A stretch of DNA of 36,283 nt from UBA11865 sp035686605 (GCA_035686605.1 DASRZI010000087.1:1-36283), one strand, 5' to 3'. Positions 1-8,924 are shown, counted from the first letter of the stretch. A program made the numbers and translations. The notes: generated by a model from the sequence alone, not told the origin.

Positions 1-576
1 TCGTTGAGCTGGCTGCGCGATCAGATCCTCCAAGAAGCTAATAAAACCGATTTCGCCGCTCTGGCTGACAGAGCGGAAACTGCACCTGCTGGATCGGACG
101 GGCTTCTATTTGTTCCCTATATTGCCGGCGAACGGACTCCACATATGAATTCTGAAGCCAAGGGCATGTTCCTGGGAATGACCATCCGGCACGGCCGCGA
201 TCATCTGATTCGAGCCGTAATGGAAGGCGTTGCTCTCGCCTGCTACGATGCGTTCTCGGTCTTAGGAGAATTCGGATCAGAGCCGGAGCTCATCGTCATG
301 GCTGGTGGCGGGGCACGGAGCCTATTATGGCGACAAATCGTATCCGACGTTTTCAACTTGCCAGTGCAATCGCCAGTTATCTGGGAACAGGCTGCTCTAG
401 GGGCCGCCATGCTGGCGGGAAGCGGGATTGGAATACATGACACAAACCAGGCCGCCCGGGCATGGCCTAGGTACGGACCTCTAATTGAGCCTAATCTTCG
501 ACGACACGAGAGATATCAAGAGCATATGGATATCTTCCGCTCTGCCTATCATGCTATCCAGCATAGTTCAGAGTAA
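1..576 (+). CDS. xylB: Xylulokinase-type FGGY sugar kinase, C-terminal part (5' end outside window)
   Basis: This is the carboxyl-terminal domain of an FGGY-family carbohydrate kinase; the reading frame is open from the first base, so the start lies left of the window. About 191 codons are visible against roughly 500 for the family. The stretch PYIAGERTPH, then a GMTIRHGRDHLIRAVMEGVA helix, then the glycine-rich MAGGGARSLLWRQI and the later EQAALGAAMLAG are typical of the second actin-like ATPase domain, and the GERTPH form is the one usual in xylulokinases. Xylulokinase phosphorylates D-xylulose to feed the pentose phosphate pathway in the cytoplasm. It is followed at 740 by a uridine phosphorylase, so pentose and nucleoside salvage may be linked. 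Substrate specificity cannot be fixed from the C-terminal half; another FGGY kinase is possible. Confidence 0.8.
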   Translation, partial: SLSWLRDQILQEANKTDFAALADRAETAPAGSDGLLFVPYIAGERTPHMNSEAKGMFLGMTIRHGRDHLIRAVMEGVALACYDAFSVLGEFGSEPELIVMAGGGARSLLWRQIVSDVFNLPVQSPVIWEQAALGAAMLAGSGIGIHDTNQAARAWPRYGPLIEPNLRRHERYQEHMDIFRSAYHAIQHSSE

Positions 577-739
577 CCAATGTTTTTCTAATGTCGATGC
601 TACCAACCATCTCTACATTGATGTCAGCTAGTGAACCAATGGAATGCTTATCGCTTGAATCTGACATTCATCTGTGCCATTGGCTATCCACGATAGATGG
701 CGCAAGATAGATGTCGAAACCTACTTAAGGAGAATCCTG

Positions 740-1537
740 ATGTCACTTCAATATCACATCAAATGCAAGCCAGGCGATATTGCCCCCTATGTATTGCTGC
801 CAGGGGATCCTGGACGGGTAGCGGTTGTGGCCAGTTTCTGGGATCAATCGGAGAAAGTTGCTCAGAATCGCGAGTATGTTACCTACACAGGAACCTATCG
901 GGGAGCTCCCATTTCCTGTACGAGCACAGGAATTGGCTGTCCGTCGACCGCCATCGCGATGGAGGAATTGGCCAGGATTGGGGCGCGAACCTTTATCCGG
1001 ATCGGCACTTGCGGCACATTTCAGGAGAATATAGAGGTCGGCGATATCGCCATATTTGATTCAGCGATGCGTCTTGATGGAACCACGCACCGGTACGCAC
1101 CACCTGAGTACCCAGCGGTGGCCCATCACGAGGTTGTGCGGGCCTGCATAGAAGCAGGCGAGCTTCTAGAATATGCGACCCACGTTGGAACTACACGGAG
1201 TTCTGATGGATTTTACGCCGGACATTCCGAACCAGGCTCGTCGTTCAATAACTATTGGCAAGCTGGCTGGCGCAGTCAGATGGAGGACCTCATGAGGCTC
1301 AACATTATCGCGGCCGAGATGGAGGCTAGCGCGATATTTGTCCTGGCCCGTCTCTGGGGTCTCAGAGCCGGAGGAATCTCGGTGGTCGTGGACAACGTTT
1401 TCCACATCGCCGATGACCACGGGCATTTTGATCCGCAAGTGGCATTTCAAGCAGGAGAAGACAACATCAAGAAACTGGGCCAAATGGGCAGCGAGATTGT
1501 GCGCCTGTTATACGAACGAGACCAGGCACGGGCCTAG
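740..1537 (+). CDS. udp: Uridine phosphorylase (nucleoside phosphorylase PNP/UDP family)
   Basis: The 265-residue product matches the PNP/UDP type 1 family: LLPGDPGR near the N-terminus (phosphate binding), RIGTCGTFQ in the middle, TRSSDGFYAG, and AAEMEASAIF near the C-terminus (ribose binding by the Glu-Met-Glu element). The pattern VRACIEAG...THVGTTRSSDGFY resembles uridine phosphorylase more than purine nucleoside phosphorylase. It would split uridine (possibly thymidine or deoxyuridine) with phosphate to uracil and ribose-1-phosphate in the cytoplasm. The start at 740 is chosen because AAGGAG lies at 727-732, seven bases upstream, and the family motif begins about 20 residues later; the in-frame ATG at 674 would add an unsupported leader. 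A GNAT gene follows after 46 bp. Confidence 0.88.
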   Translation: MSLQYHIKCKPGDIAPYVLLPGDPGRVAVVASFWDQSEKVAQNREYVTYTGTYRGAPISCTSTGIGCPSTAIAMEELARIGARTFIRIGTCGTFQENIEVGDIAIFDSAMRLDGTTHRYAPPEYPAVAHHEVVRACIEAGELLEYATHVGTTRSSDGFYAGHSEPGSSFNNYWQAGWRSQMEDLMRLNIIAAEMEASAIFVLARLWGLRAGGISVVVDNVFHIADDHGHFDPQVAFQAGEDNIKKLGQMGSEIVRLLYERDQARA

Positions 1538-1583
1538 TTTATGCTGGTGGAGAAACCATAAACTCAACAAGGATCTTCAGGAA

Positions 1584-2162
1584 GTGATCGTTTTTTCTAC
1601 TGAACGGTTGTCGATTAGGACGGCAAGTACCGAAGACGCCAGTTTGTACCTCGCCTTGTGGAATGATCCGAAGGTGATGACCAACGCTGGTTTCCCCTTT
1701 GGATTGCGCATTACCCTTGATGAGGTAGAAGCAAAGCTGCGAGAGCAGGAAGGCGACCCGGTATTCGGGCGCGACCCGGTATTCGGGCGCAACATGGTGG
1801 TTGACCTGCAGGAGAGCGCCACACCGATCGGTGAATGCAAAATGTATCAGCCGAATGAAGAGGGCATCGCCAAGACAGATATAAAGCTTCTGCCTGAGTT
1901 TTGGGGACATCGTTATGGAGTTGAGGTAAAAAGGGGGCTCCTTTCTTACCTATTCGAGCATACAGATAGCAAGACTGTCGAAGCTACGCCCAACGTTCAG
2001 AACATGGCCTCAATCAAGACGCAAGAGGCTGTTGGAGGTGAGCGCGTCGGCGAGGAAATCTACTACTTCCCGGATTCGATGAAAGAATACACATGTCCGG
2101 TCCACCATTACGTCTATTTGGTCTCTAAGGAGAAGTGGACTCAGGGATTGGAAGATAGGTAA
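1584..2162 (+). CDS. GNAT N-acetyltransferase (RimJ/RimL-like)
   Basis: This 192-residue protein begins FSTERLSIRTASTEDASLYL, the usual opening of RimJ/RimL-type (Acetyltransf_3) acetyltransferases, and has the acetyl-CoA region LLPEFWGHRYGVEVKRGLL followed by the C-terminal ATPNVQNMASIKTQEAVG. It would move an acetyl group from acetyl-CoA to an amine; the substrate is unknown. I place the start at GTG 1584, with AAGGA at 1569-1573; upstream codons in this frame overlap the uridine phosphorylase gene and look non-homologous. An exact 18-bp tandem duplication at 1755-1790 inserts the residues DPVFGR twice in the loop before the central sheet. The gene is the last on the + strand and converges on the DUF885 gene. 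Confidence 0.75.
   Translation: MIVFSTERLSIRTASTEDASLYLALWNDPKVMTNAGFPFGLRITLDEVEAKLREQEGDPVFGRDPVFGRNMVVDLQESATPIGECKMYQPNEEGIAKTDIKLLPEFWGHRYGVEVKRGLLSYLFEHTDSKTVEATPNVQNMASIKTQEAVGGERVGEEIYYFPDSMKEYTCPVHHYVYLVSKEKWTQGLEDR
1755..1790 (+). repeat. Perfect 18-bp in-frame tandem duplication within the GNAT gene
   Basis: Two identical head-to-tail units, 1755-1772 and 1773-1790, each encode DPVFGR. The unit length is a multiple of three, so the frame is kept. It looks like recent replication slippage because the copies have no difference. Confidence 0.9.
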
Positions 2163-2297
2163 GGAGTTCAGACAATCTGCAGGCCAAAGCTGCTAGAGCC
2201 GTGGCACCTTTCCCGCTGCAGGCCATAAAATTAGCTCACAGGTTCACGGAAAGCGTTTGTTGGCCAGCCTTAGGGCATAGAAACGCGGATCGGCCTA

Positions 2298-4217
2298 TCA
2301 AGACCGGCCATTCAATTGTTTAGAAATATAGTCGTCTACAACCTGCTCGAGCACAACCAGCGGCATGCTGCCTTGACTCAGAATGAGGTCGTTGTATTCA
2401 ACATAGCCGAAATGATCTCCCAGCTGCCCTTGCGCCAGACTGCGCAGCTTGAGAATCTTGAGCATGCCGATGGAGTAAGCGGTCGCTTGTCCTGGCAGCA
2501 CCACATACCGGTCGACCTGGTCGGCTACCATCGGTGTAGGCAATCCCGTATTTGATACCATGAATTGAATAGCCCGATCTCTCGTCCAACCTTCAGCATG
2601 AATGCCGGTGTCGACCACAAGGCGAGCAGCGCGAAACGCCTCTGCCTGCAATCTGCCCAGATCGCCATAGGGATCGTCCTCATATAGGCCATTTTCCCAA
2701 GCTAGTCGCTCGGCGTACAAGGCCCAGCCCTCCACAAAGGCTCCAAAATTCGTGGTATTCCTGACCAGGGGCAAATCCAGGTCCTGGGCTATAGCAATCT
2801 GGAAATGATGACCCGGAATGGCTTCGTGGTAGGCCAAGGTCGGCATGGCGAAGTGGGGAAGTGAACTGCTCAAGGTGGCGTAGAATACGCCGGGACGGGA
2901 ACCGTCGATAGCTGGAGCAACATAGAAGCCACCGCTAGGCGCACCCTTGACGACAACATCCGCTTCCGGACGTAGAGTGGAGATTCCATCCAGAGAAGCG
3001 GCTGCGCCGGCTATGATCTGCTCATATGTCCGGACGATCTCCGGCCTGGTCACCATTCCACCATTACGTGCTGCGCGCGCGTATAGTTCAGGAATCGATT
3101 CGCTCTGCGGGTAGTCAAGCTCGTCAGATAAGAGTCTCATTTCGGTTTGAATGCTCTCGAGTTCCTGCAATCCTATCTGGTGAATCTCATCTGCGGTCAG
3201 GTCTGTTGTCGTGTAATGTCGAAGCAAGTGCTGGTAGTAGAGATCGCCCTCGGGCAGCCTCCAGACGCCAATTTCCTCGGGAGCCGTCTGTTCTAGGTCA
3301 GACAGAGCAGCCAGCAAGGAGTGGTAAGCGGGGAGCACTGATTCTTCGATGGCGGTTTCAGCCGACTTCTCCAGTGATAGCCTGTCGCTTTCCGACAGAT
3401 CGTCCAGCGCCTCCAGTTTCTCGACGAATACAGAATAAAATGGTGTTGACACAGTAAGGCTGTTGGCGATGGATCCAACCTGGCCATGCGCTCGTTCAAG
3501 GATATATCGTGGAGGGATAATCCCCGCTTCCTGGCGTAGCCTGAGGCCTTCTTCGAGTTGATTGAATTTGGTCCCTAGTTTAGAGAGACGTGTGATGTAA
3601 TCTTCAGCATCTTCCCGAGTCGTGATGGGGTGGATCTCGGTGAAGAAGTGGATTATCTGGTTGTGTTCGGCGGTGAAGAAGTGGGTCAGCGGATAATCGT
3701 GGAATGGATAGGATCCCGCTCGGACCTGATCATCCAGATACCAGGCATAGATATCATAGGTCAGCTGCTGTTCCTTGCTGAGCTCCATTCGATTAAAGGT
3801 TTGCAGTTTGGATAAAACCGCCTGCTGCAGCCTGGTTGTTTCCTCAGAATACTCGGCAGAGATATCTGTTAATTCCTCATCAATCCCCTCAAACGTATCT
3901 TGCAGACCCATGTTGATCACCCGTTCCGGATCTCGAGCTAGCAGCTGCCGGTACGATTCATCGATGAATATGTCGAAAGGTTCCTGCGGCGAGCTCAAGG
4001 AACTGGGAGAAACGGGGCTGGAATCCACTCCCTCCTGATCCTTCTCTACGGCCGCTGGTACCGCCGTCGTTGTCGAAGAATCGACCAGGACCTTGCCATC
4101 ATCGCAGCTGGCAAGGGCTAAAGAGACGAACAGCAAAACCAACCAGAACAGGAACTTTCTGTTCAGGTGCGGTTTTCCGAGTTTGCCTAGGCTGGTACTC
4201 TGCCGGTTAAGATTCAT
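2298..4217 (-). CDS. DUF885 family lipoprotein, putative metallopeptidase
   Basis: The 639-residue product has a long basic N-terminus, a hydrophobic stretch at about 21-36 and a lipobox ending LALASC (Cys38), so it is probably anchored outside the cytoplasmic membrane. The C-terminal two thirds carry the DUF885 signature YHEAIPGHHFQ (His464-His471), an HExxxGHH arrangement expected to hold zinc, and downstream EGWALYAERLAWE. DUF885 proteins are regarded as metallopeptidase-like, but few have been tested, so the peptide substrate is inference. The start ATG (4217) overlaps the stop of the upstream CMD-fold gene in an ATGA arrangement, which points to translational coupling. A Thr/Ser/Pro/Glu-rich linker (about 43-80) separates the anchor from the folded part. 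The 135 bp beyond its stop (to 2163) holds no gene. Confidence 0.85.
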   Translation of the reverse strand: MNLNRQSTSLGKLGKPHLNRKFLFWLVLLFVSLALASCDDGKVLVDSSTTTAVPAAVEKDQEGVDSSPVSPSSLSSPQEPFDIFIDESYRQLLARDPERVINMGLQDTFEGIDEELTDISAEYSEETTRLQQAVLSKLQTFNRMELSKEQQLTYDIYAWYLDDQVRAGSYPFHDYPLTHFFTAEHNQIIHFFTEIHPITTREDAEDYITRLSKLGTKFNQLEEGLRLRQEAGIIPPRYILERAHGQVGSIANSLTVSTPFYSVFVEKLEALDDLSESDRLSLEKSAETAIEESVLPAYHSLLAALSDLEQTAPEEIGVWRLPEGDLYYQHLLRHYTTTDLTADEIHQIGLQELESIQTEMRLLSDELDYPQSESIPELYARAARNGGMVTRPEIVRTYEQIIAGAAASLDGISTLRPEADVVVKGAPSGGFYVAPAIDGSRPGVFYATLSSSLPHFAMPTLAYHEAIPGHHFQIAIAQDLDLPLVRNTTNFGAFVEGWALYAERLAWENGLYEDDPYGDLGRLQAEAFRAARLVVDTGIHAEGWTRDRAIQFMVSNTGLPTPMVADQVDRYVVLPGQATAYSIGMLKILKLRSLAQGQLGDHFGYVEYNDLILSQGSMPLVVLEQVVDDYISKQLNGRS

Positions 4218-4537
4218 TCGGCGTCATATGCTGTGACGGCCGCGGGGAGAGCACTTATGACACAATTTCCCGCCGCAGGTAACCCGATAAGGATGGCGCT
4301 GATTACCTCGTCTCGGGAAGCTCCCGCATTTTTCGCTTCGCGGACGTGATACGGTATGCCGCTGTGAAGATTGACGGCTGCCATCACGGCAAGGTAGGCC
4401 AATGCGCTCGATTTTAGGTCCAGTACATTAGCCGAACTCAGCTGTTGAATTCCCTGAGCCCATGCTTGCTGATGGTTCGGAGCATCTTTGATGAAGGTCT
4501 GGAAAGCATCACTTATGAGAGATTTTTCGTCAGGCAT
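4214..4537 (-). CDS. Carboxymuconolactone decarboxylase/AhpD-fold protein lacking the CxxC cysteines
   Basis: This small helical protein (107 residues) matches the CMD/AhpD family around AYLAVMAAVNLHSGIPYHVR and EAKNAGASRDEVISAI, where family members normally carry CxxCxxxH. The His is present (in PYHVR), but both cysteine positions are occupied by Leu and Gly, so classical thiol peroxidase or disulfide chemistry is unlikely; one Cys occurs later in AAGNCVISALPA. The start at 4537 is preceded by AAGGAAAT about nine bases upstream; the longer frame to 4606 has no such site. The last bases overlap the DUF885 start (ATGA), implying a shared mRNA. The role is unknown; a structural or non-redox CMD homologue is most likely. 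Confidence 0.7.
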   Translation of the reverse strand: MPDEKSLISDAFQTFIKDAPNHQQAWAQGIQQLSSANVLDLKSSALAYLAVMAAVNLHSGIPYHVREAKNAGASRDEVISAILIGLPAAGNCVISALPAAVTAYDAE

Positions 4538-4797
4538 GGAATATTTCCTTTTTCTAGTGTATGTCGTTGCGGAAAATGGCTCATCTTGAGAACCAAGTAA
4601 CTGCATATCCAGTGAACCCGGACCGTCGCGTGTCTATTACTCCTGCAACCATCGGCGCCAGACTGGCCTTTTCACCCAACTGGTTTGCGCCGCTGCTGTT
4701 CAGTCACCATGTTCACGAGCTGCCTGTGAGCAAGGGCGATTCAGCTCAGGGTTATTGGCCTGCGGATAACCTCGATCCGATAAAGAAGCCGCCAAGC

Positions 4798-5094
4798 TTA
4801 CCTAGATTTCGGTCTTTTGAAAACGCAGAAGTAGCTGTTGCTCCATCTCGCCATAGCTTCACCGGCGATGAATCCAACATCCCGTTTATTACCAACCGCG
4901 CCAACGGGCTGCATATGAACCAATTCCCAGCCCTGGCTGCCCAGTACATTGAGTTCTGGGATCATCGTCTCAGGCGCGTACTTCCTTGGCTTCTGCCCCG
5001 GCCAATTATCAAAGTAGTATTCCATTGCGCCTTCATTTTCGGTACTGGCCCACATGAAGCGTGTCAGATACTCCCATTGTTCTCTGGTTTCCAT
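4798..5094 (-). CDS. DUF4177-like small protein
   Basis: The 98-residue product opens with QWEYLTRFMW and continues with LNVLGSQGWELVHMQPVG and a C-terminal YFCVFKRPK. The sequence WEY...LN-LG-GWELV...FKRP is the hallmark of the DUF4177 family of small soluble alpha/beta proteins with no assigned function. The start is well supported by CCAGGAG seven bases upstream of the ATG at 5094. It is separated from the CMD-fold gene by 260 bp with no recognisable gene, and from the upstream kinase-fold gene by 138 bp, so it may have its own promoter. Confidence 0.7.
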   Translation of the reverse strand: METREQWEYLTRFMWASTENEGAMEYYFDNWPGQKPRKYAPETMIPELNVLGSQGWELVHMQPVGAVGNKRDVGFIAGEAMARWSNSYFCVFKRPKSR

Positions 5095-5232
5095 TTTTAT
5101 TCTCCTGGATTATTTGGTGCGCGCTTGTACTTTTCTCGACACAATAAATTTCAGGACCAGCCGGTTGGATGAGAATGATGCTTGCTCCAGCAACGAATAA
5201 CACCGAGATTCATCGATCAAAATCCTTCAACA

Positions 5233-6267
5233 CTAAAAGTCTCCTTCCGATGAAATCGAGGCTTCACTCACAAACTCAGAAAGCTCGCCAAAATCTAAGT
5301 CGATGAAGGGAACATCGTTTAGAATCATCTCCTTGCGATTCTTCATGAAAGAGGCCACCCATCGGTCCTGGATATCTTCGACATCAAAGCTGCGATGGAT
5401 AACAGCGAATAGATCTATCTCTCGCAGCTTCAAGAACTGAGGGAATTGGACAAGCCATCGTGGGTCGAAATCGTTTTCTCGGATGTAGCCCTGAAGGAAA
5501 TGCTTCATGAAATTACGGGTGAATGTGGGTGGATCCTCTTCGCCGAAGGCGGCATAAAAGAGGACGATGGCAATATCGTTTGCATACCAGCTGTAGGCAC
5601 AATCATCGAAATCAAAGAGAGTAATCTGCCCCGAACTATCGACGAAGAAGTTACCCCCGTGAGCATCCTGGTGTATCAGCCCGTAGTTAGCACCGCTGCG
5701 AGGTAGGGCTAGTAGAGAACTGAACACATCGCGAAACTTCCCTAAGACTAAATCTTCTGACTGGGGCAGCCACAATTCAGAGAAGAGCATCTGCTGATCG
5801 TCCCATTCCAGTCGTTTCCAGGCTGGGTCTGGCGGTTGATATCCTTTCGACAGGGCATGCATGCGGCCGATAAGCTGTCCATGCCGAACGAAAAGATCAC
5901 TATTCCACTGGTCAGCTCCTGGAGGATCACCACCGGCTCTAACAAAGGCCGTTGCCAGGAATCGTCCACCGCGATTGTCGTCGATCTGCTCGACGAGATT
6001 GCCGTCCTTCGATTCGATGGCTCTGCTCACCGACGCTCCTCCTCGGGCGAGATAGTTGATCCAATCGACCTCACCGAGAATAAGGTCAACACTCCTACGG
6101 AGTGAATGACCAATCCTCAGGATATACTCCGCGCCATCGTGCCTGAATTCATACATATAGCTCTCGAATCCATCGAGGAGCCGGATCTGATCATCGCCGA
6201 TGGCATAGCGTTCCATGGCTTCCTTCAAAATCGATTGGCTATATCTTTCTTTTATTCTCTGTTCCAA
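5233..6267 (-). CDS. Aminoglycoside phosphotransferase-fold kinase (APH/CotS/homoserine kinase II-like)
   Basis: The 344-residue protein has the APH fold: an N-lobe with YILRIGHSLRRS, then the catalytic loop LIHQDAHGGNFFV (His199, Asp201, Asn206) and the metal-binding FDFDD (Asp219). Such proteins phosphorylate small molecules such as amino sugars, choline, homoserine or antibiotics in the cytoplasm; nothing here identifies the substrate. The family is best described as the broad phosphotransferase enzyme family rather than a proven resistance gene. The start codon is TTG at 6267, preceded by AAAGGAG six bases upstream; no better ATG exists nearby. It follows the M29-type gene after 78 bp on the same strand. 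Confidence 0.8.
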   Translation of the reverse strand: MEQRIKERYSQSILKEAMERYAIGDDQIRLLDGFESYMYEFRHDGAEYILRIGHSLRRSVDLILGEVDWINYLARGGASVSRAIESKDGNLVEQIDDNRGGRFLATAFVRAGGDPPGADQWNSDLFVRHGQLIGRMHALSKGYQPPDPAWKRLEWDDQQMLFSELWLPQSEDLVLGKFRDVFSSLLALPRSGANYGLIHQDAHGGNFFVDSSGQITLFDFDDCAYSWYANDIAIVLFYAAFGEEDPPTFTRNFMKHFLQGYIRENDFDPRWLVQFPQFLKLREIDLFAVIHRSFDVEDIQDRWVASFMKNRKEMILNDVPFIDLDFGELSEFVSEASISSEGDF

Positions 6268-6345
6268 TTGCCGCTCCTTTGTGTACGATGTGATTGAGAT
6301 TCATTATTATTTTATGGGCAGTAATTAATGCGTTGCCTGTGTGGA

Positions 6346-7521
6346 TCAAAAGATGGTGTAGGAACCATCAAGAATGATCTGTTCTGAAGAACCGTCCTCA
6401 AAAATGAGGATCAAGCTGCTGATCTCTATCGGACCACCTTTAGGGTAGACCACGTCCTGATGAATGATATTTTCAGGTGATTTGAAATCATCAGGTCCGA
6501 CAGTGCCACCGATATGATCGCTTCTGCCAAGTGCCCAGTGCATTCCTATCACTTTTTCATCTTCCAGCACATTGCCGGTAACCACAGCCATATCATTGAC
6601 GCCGAGGCCAAGTTCAGCCACATTGCCTTGCGCCTGTTCTTTGGCCAGGGAGGAGCGGCCGTTTTGAGCACAGAGGCCGTCTCCGATCACCTCCACCACC
6701 TGGTTTTCCTCAACACGAAGCACGATCACATCATCTGACGCGCACGCAACCGGCGCCAACCCTTCGGTCAAGCTCGGTTCACCTTCGCGCTCACCCTCAT
6801 AGGGTGCGATATACGCCTCTCCACTTGGTAAGTTGATGATTCTTTCTCCTTCTTTGCCGGCGTGAAGCTGACCATCATCTGCCCGGGCGGATCTAAACCG
6901 AAGATCAAAGTACAACTCATGACCGGTGGAGAAGCGAACCTCGGCTCCGACAGCCTTGTCGAGCATGGTTTCCAGGATATGGCTTTTCCGTGCGACTTCC
7001 GCGTAGTCAGCCGACAGGGCCGTTTGCTCCATGCTCTTCGACACGGTAGGCATGCTGGCAACCCGTAGATCCGGAAACCTTTCGATGAATTCACTCAGCG
7101 GGGCAGTAGCTGAATACTCCGTCATGGCGACGACGATATTGGAGTCCGACAGGATCTCGGCGAAAGGAATCTCATCCCCGGCAACTATTCCGGCTGTTGG
7201 CAGCGGTCCATTGTGCGCTCCGGTTGCCTCATAGGTCATCATCGGATGAACGGTGATGTCCAGCCAGCCTGCAAGATTCTCAAAGGAATCCAGCCACTCT
7301 TGAGCCATCTCGCGGCGCTCCTGCCACTGGACGTTATCCGCGATGCCTTGCCTGGGTACATCCACGATAACCAAAACCTTCTCCCCAGGTTGGGGCGCGA
7401 AGACATCGACAAGCAGCTGCTCACCTTGGGTCAGCGCTGGCTGCTCTTTGTCAGCAGCTGAACATGAAGACAATGCCATTAGAATGAGTATTATCAAAAT
7501 CGTTTTGCTCATTGTTCGCAT
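6346..7521 (-). CDS. M29-type aminopeptidase-like lipoprotein
   Basis: The 391-residue protein has a lipoprotein signal (MALSSC, Cys20) and then the features of M29 metallo-aminopeptidases (AmpS/PepS/aminopeptidase T): NLPSGEAYIAP (Glu235), AELGLGVN (Glu303), GMHWALGRSDHIGG (His328, His336) and IIHQDVVY (His354, Asp356). These match the di-metal ligand set of the family, so it probably removes N-terminal residues from peptides. Known M29 enzymes are cytoplasmic, so a surface-anchored member is unusual. The ATG at 7521 has GAGG five bases upstream; a second ATG nine bases on is possible. It lies 99 bp downstream of the DUF1624 gene. With the peptide importer in the window it may supply free amino acids (inference). 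Confidence 0.75.
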   Translation of the reverse strand: MRTMSKTILIILILMALSSCSAADKEQPALTQGEQLLVDVFAPQPGEKVLVIVDVPRQGIADNVQWQERREMAQEWLDSFENLAGWLDITVHPMMTYEATGAHNGPLPTAGIVAGDEIPFAEILSDSNIVVAMTEYSATAPLSEFIERFPDLRVASMPTVSKSMEQTALSADYAEVARKSHILETMLDKAVGAEVRFSTGHELYFDLRFRSARADDGQLHAGKEGERIINLPSGEAYIAPYEGEREGEPSLTEGLAPVACASDDVIVLRVEENQVVEVIGDGLCAQNGRSSLAKEQAQGNVAELGLGVNDMAVVTGNVLEDEKVIGMHWALGRSDHIGGTVGPDDFKSPENIIHQDVVYPKGGPIEISSLILIFEDGSSEQIILDGSYTIF

Positions 7522-7620
7522 TCCAGCCTCGATTTGTGGCTGCCGCCACCTGAACCACCTATTTGAACCTCAATGCTCCAATGAGCCATTTGGCATAGTA
7601 CCGACATACATGATTCCAAT

Positions 7621-8775
7621 CTAGAGATAGCGGACAAGGAGACTCTGCGGGCGACTCTTCTTGAACATGAGGTAACCAATACACATGGGAAATAGAAGGA
7701 GCAGTCCCAACAACCAATATGGAATCATGGATCCAATCGTTGTGCCATCGGGCGCTAACAGATAGCCGATGCCGGCATAGAAGAACAGGTGCAAAATGTA
7801 GAAGAACAAAGGCGCACGGCCGAAGACCGCCAGTGGTTCCAAGATCAAACTGTTGGCTTTGGCGATTTTCGAGAACAGCCAAAGAATTATCAAATTAACG
7901 CCTGTGGTGAGCAGGGTGAAGGTCAGGCTAGGCGGGTATTTGACCACATTGAGGAAATCAATCCAGTTCTGGCCCGCTCTTGGCCTGATATTTCCGAAAC
8001 CATCCAGCCAACGCACGAACAGGAATGATACGAGGAAGATCAGCCCAAGAAACAATCCACGCCTGTATGCTCTATCTGGGTCGGACTTGAGCCAATGTCC
8101 AAACAACAACCCGAAAACGACGAGCTCGAGCCAGGGCAGAATGGGGTAGTTTGACCAGAGCTGGTTATCGCCCCCGGGACGCAGCAGCAAGAGGCTTCCG
8201 GCATCATTTCCTATAGTCCCCCACAACGCAGGCTCCGGGTGCAGAAGTTCAGAACCGATAACCAGGACGATTAGCGCGAGAAAAAGATGGCGTGGACGGA
8301 GCCACAAGAGGAAACTTGCGGCGATCATGGCGCCGCCAAGGGCAAATAGAACGCCGATATAGATCTCTACTCCCCAACCGCTGGGAGACAACTCCCAGGC
8401 TCGATTGATGATTATAAGTTGAATGACGATTAGAAGAGCGCCCCGAATCCAGAGGTGCCGCAATATCGACCAGCGACTCCATCCAGCCCCGTTCCTGGAG
8501 TGGGCAAAAAAGATCATACCCACGCCCATCAAGAAGAAGAATCCTGGCGCCGCCAGGTGCGTTATAAAACGGGTAATGAAGGGCAGCGGATCGGCATACA
8601 CGGGAAATGGCCCACCCCAATATTCACCTGAAGAATGTTTTTGGGCAACGAAATGCATGGCGTGATCAAGGGCCATCAGAACGATAATGAGCCCGCGCAG
8701 CCCATCGACCGCCAGCAGCCTACCGGAAGTGGGAGCAATCTTCTCCCTGTATATCGTTCTAGCAGAAGCAATCAT
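7621..8775 (-). CDS. DUF1624/heparan-alpha-glucosaminide N-acetyltransferase-like membrane acyltransferase
   Basis: The 384-residue product is an integral membrane protein with about ten hydrophobic segments. Its N-terminus reads RLLAVDGLRGLIIVLMALDH (Asp24, Arg27, Asp37, His38), the signature of the DUF1624/HGSNAT catalytic family, which belongs to the larger transmembrane acyltransferase group. A C-terminal FYILHLFFYAGIGYLL segment is also typical. It probably transfers acyl groups across or at the membrane to a glycan; the acceptor is unknown. The ATG at 8775 has no clear Shine-Dalgarno sequence. It is downstream of ABC exporter A (149 bp gap), so it could be part of the same transcript. 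Confidence 0.78.
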   Translation of the reverse strand: MIASARTIYREKIAPTSGRLLAVDGLRGLIIVLMALDHAMHFVAQKHSSGEYWGGPFPVYADPLPFITRFITHLAAPGFFFLMGVGMIFFAHSRNGAGWSRWSILRHLWIRGALLIVIQLIIINRAWELSPSGWGVEIYIGVLFALGGAMIAASFLLWLRPRHLFLALIVLVIGSELLHPEPALWGTIGNDAGSLLLLRPGGDNQLWSNYPILPWLELVVFGLLFGHWLKSDPDRAYRRGLFLGLIFLVSFLFVRWLDGFGNIRPRAGQNWIDFLNVVKYPPSLTFTLLTTGVNLIILWLFSKIAKANSLILEPLAVFGRAPLFFYILHLFFYAGIGYLLAPDGTTIGSMIPYWLLGLLLLFPMCIGYLMFKKSRPQSLLVRYL

Positions 8776-8924
8776 TTATCTATTCTAATGGAAATCTCGA
8801 TCTAGGCGTGGATGAACTCTATGACCAGGCACAATAATAAGAAGCCGTATTCTGGATCCTGAATCCGGGCGCTGACGATTCGCTCACCGGTAAATAGACA
8901 GCTTTTGCTGCCCCGTATCTACAC

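Noticed and set aside
2177..2225. 10-bp direct repeat CTGCAGGCCA in the gap between convergent genes
   Set aside because: Too short and without flanking similarity; no sign of an attachment site or mobile element.
3026..3457. 143-codon open frame on the + strand
   Set aside because: Antisense to the DUF885 gene, Arg/Ser/Pro-rich with no recognisable domain.
4561..5172. 203-codon open frame on the + strand
   Set aside because: It runs antisense across the DUF4177 gene and the start of the CMD-fold gene, has no family resemblance and no ribosome binding site. The - strand genes are supported by motifs.
5233..6267. Reading the APH-fold protein as an aminoglycoside resistance gene
   Set aside because: Only the general kinase-fold motifs are visible; the wider family acts on many small molecules, and no resistance-gene context is present.
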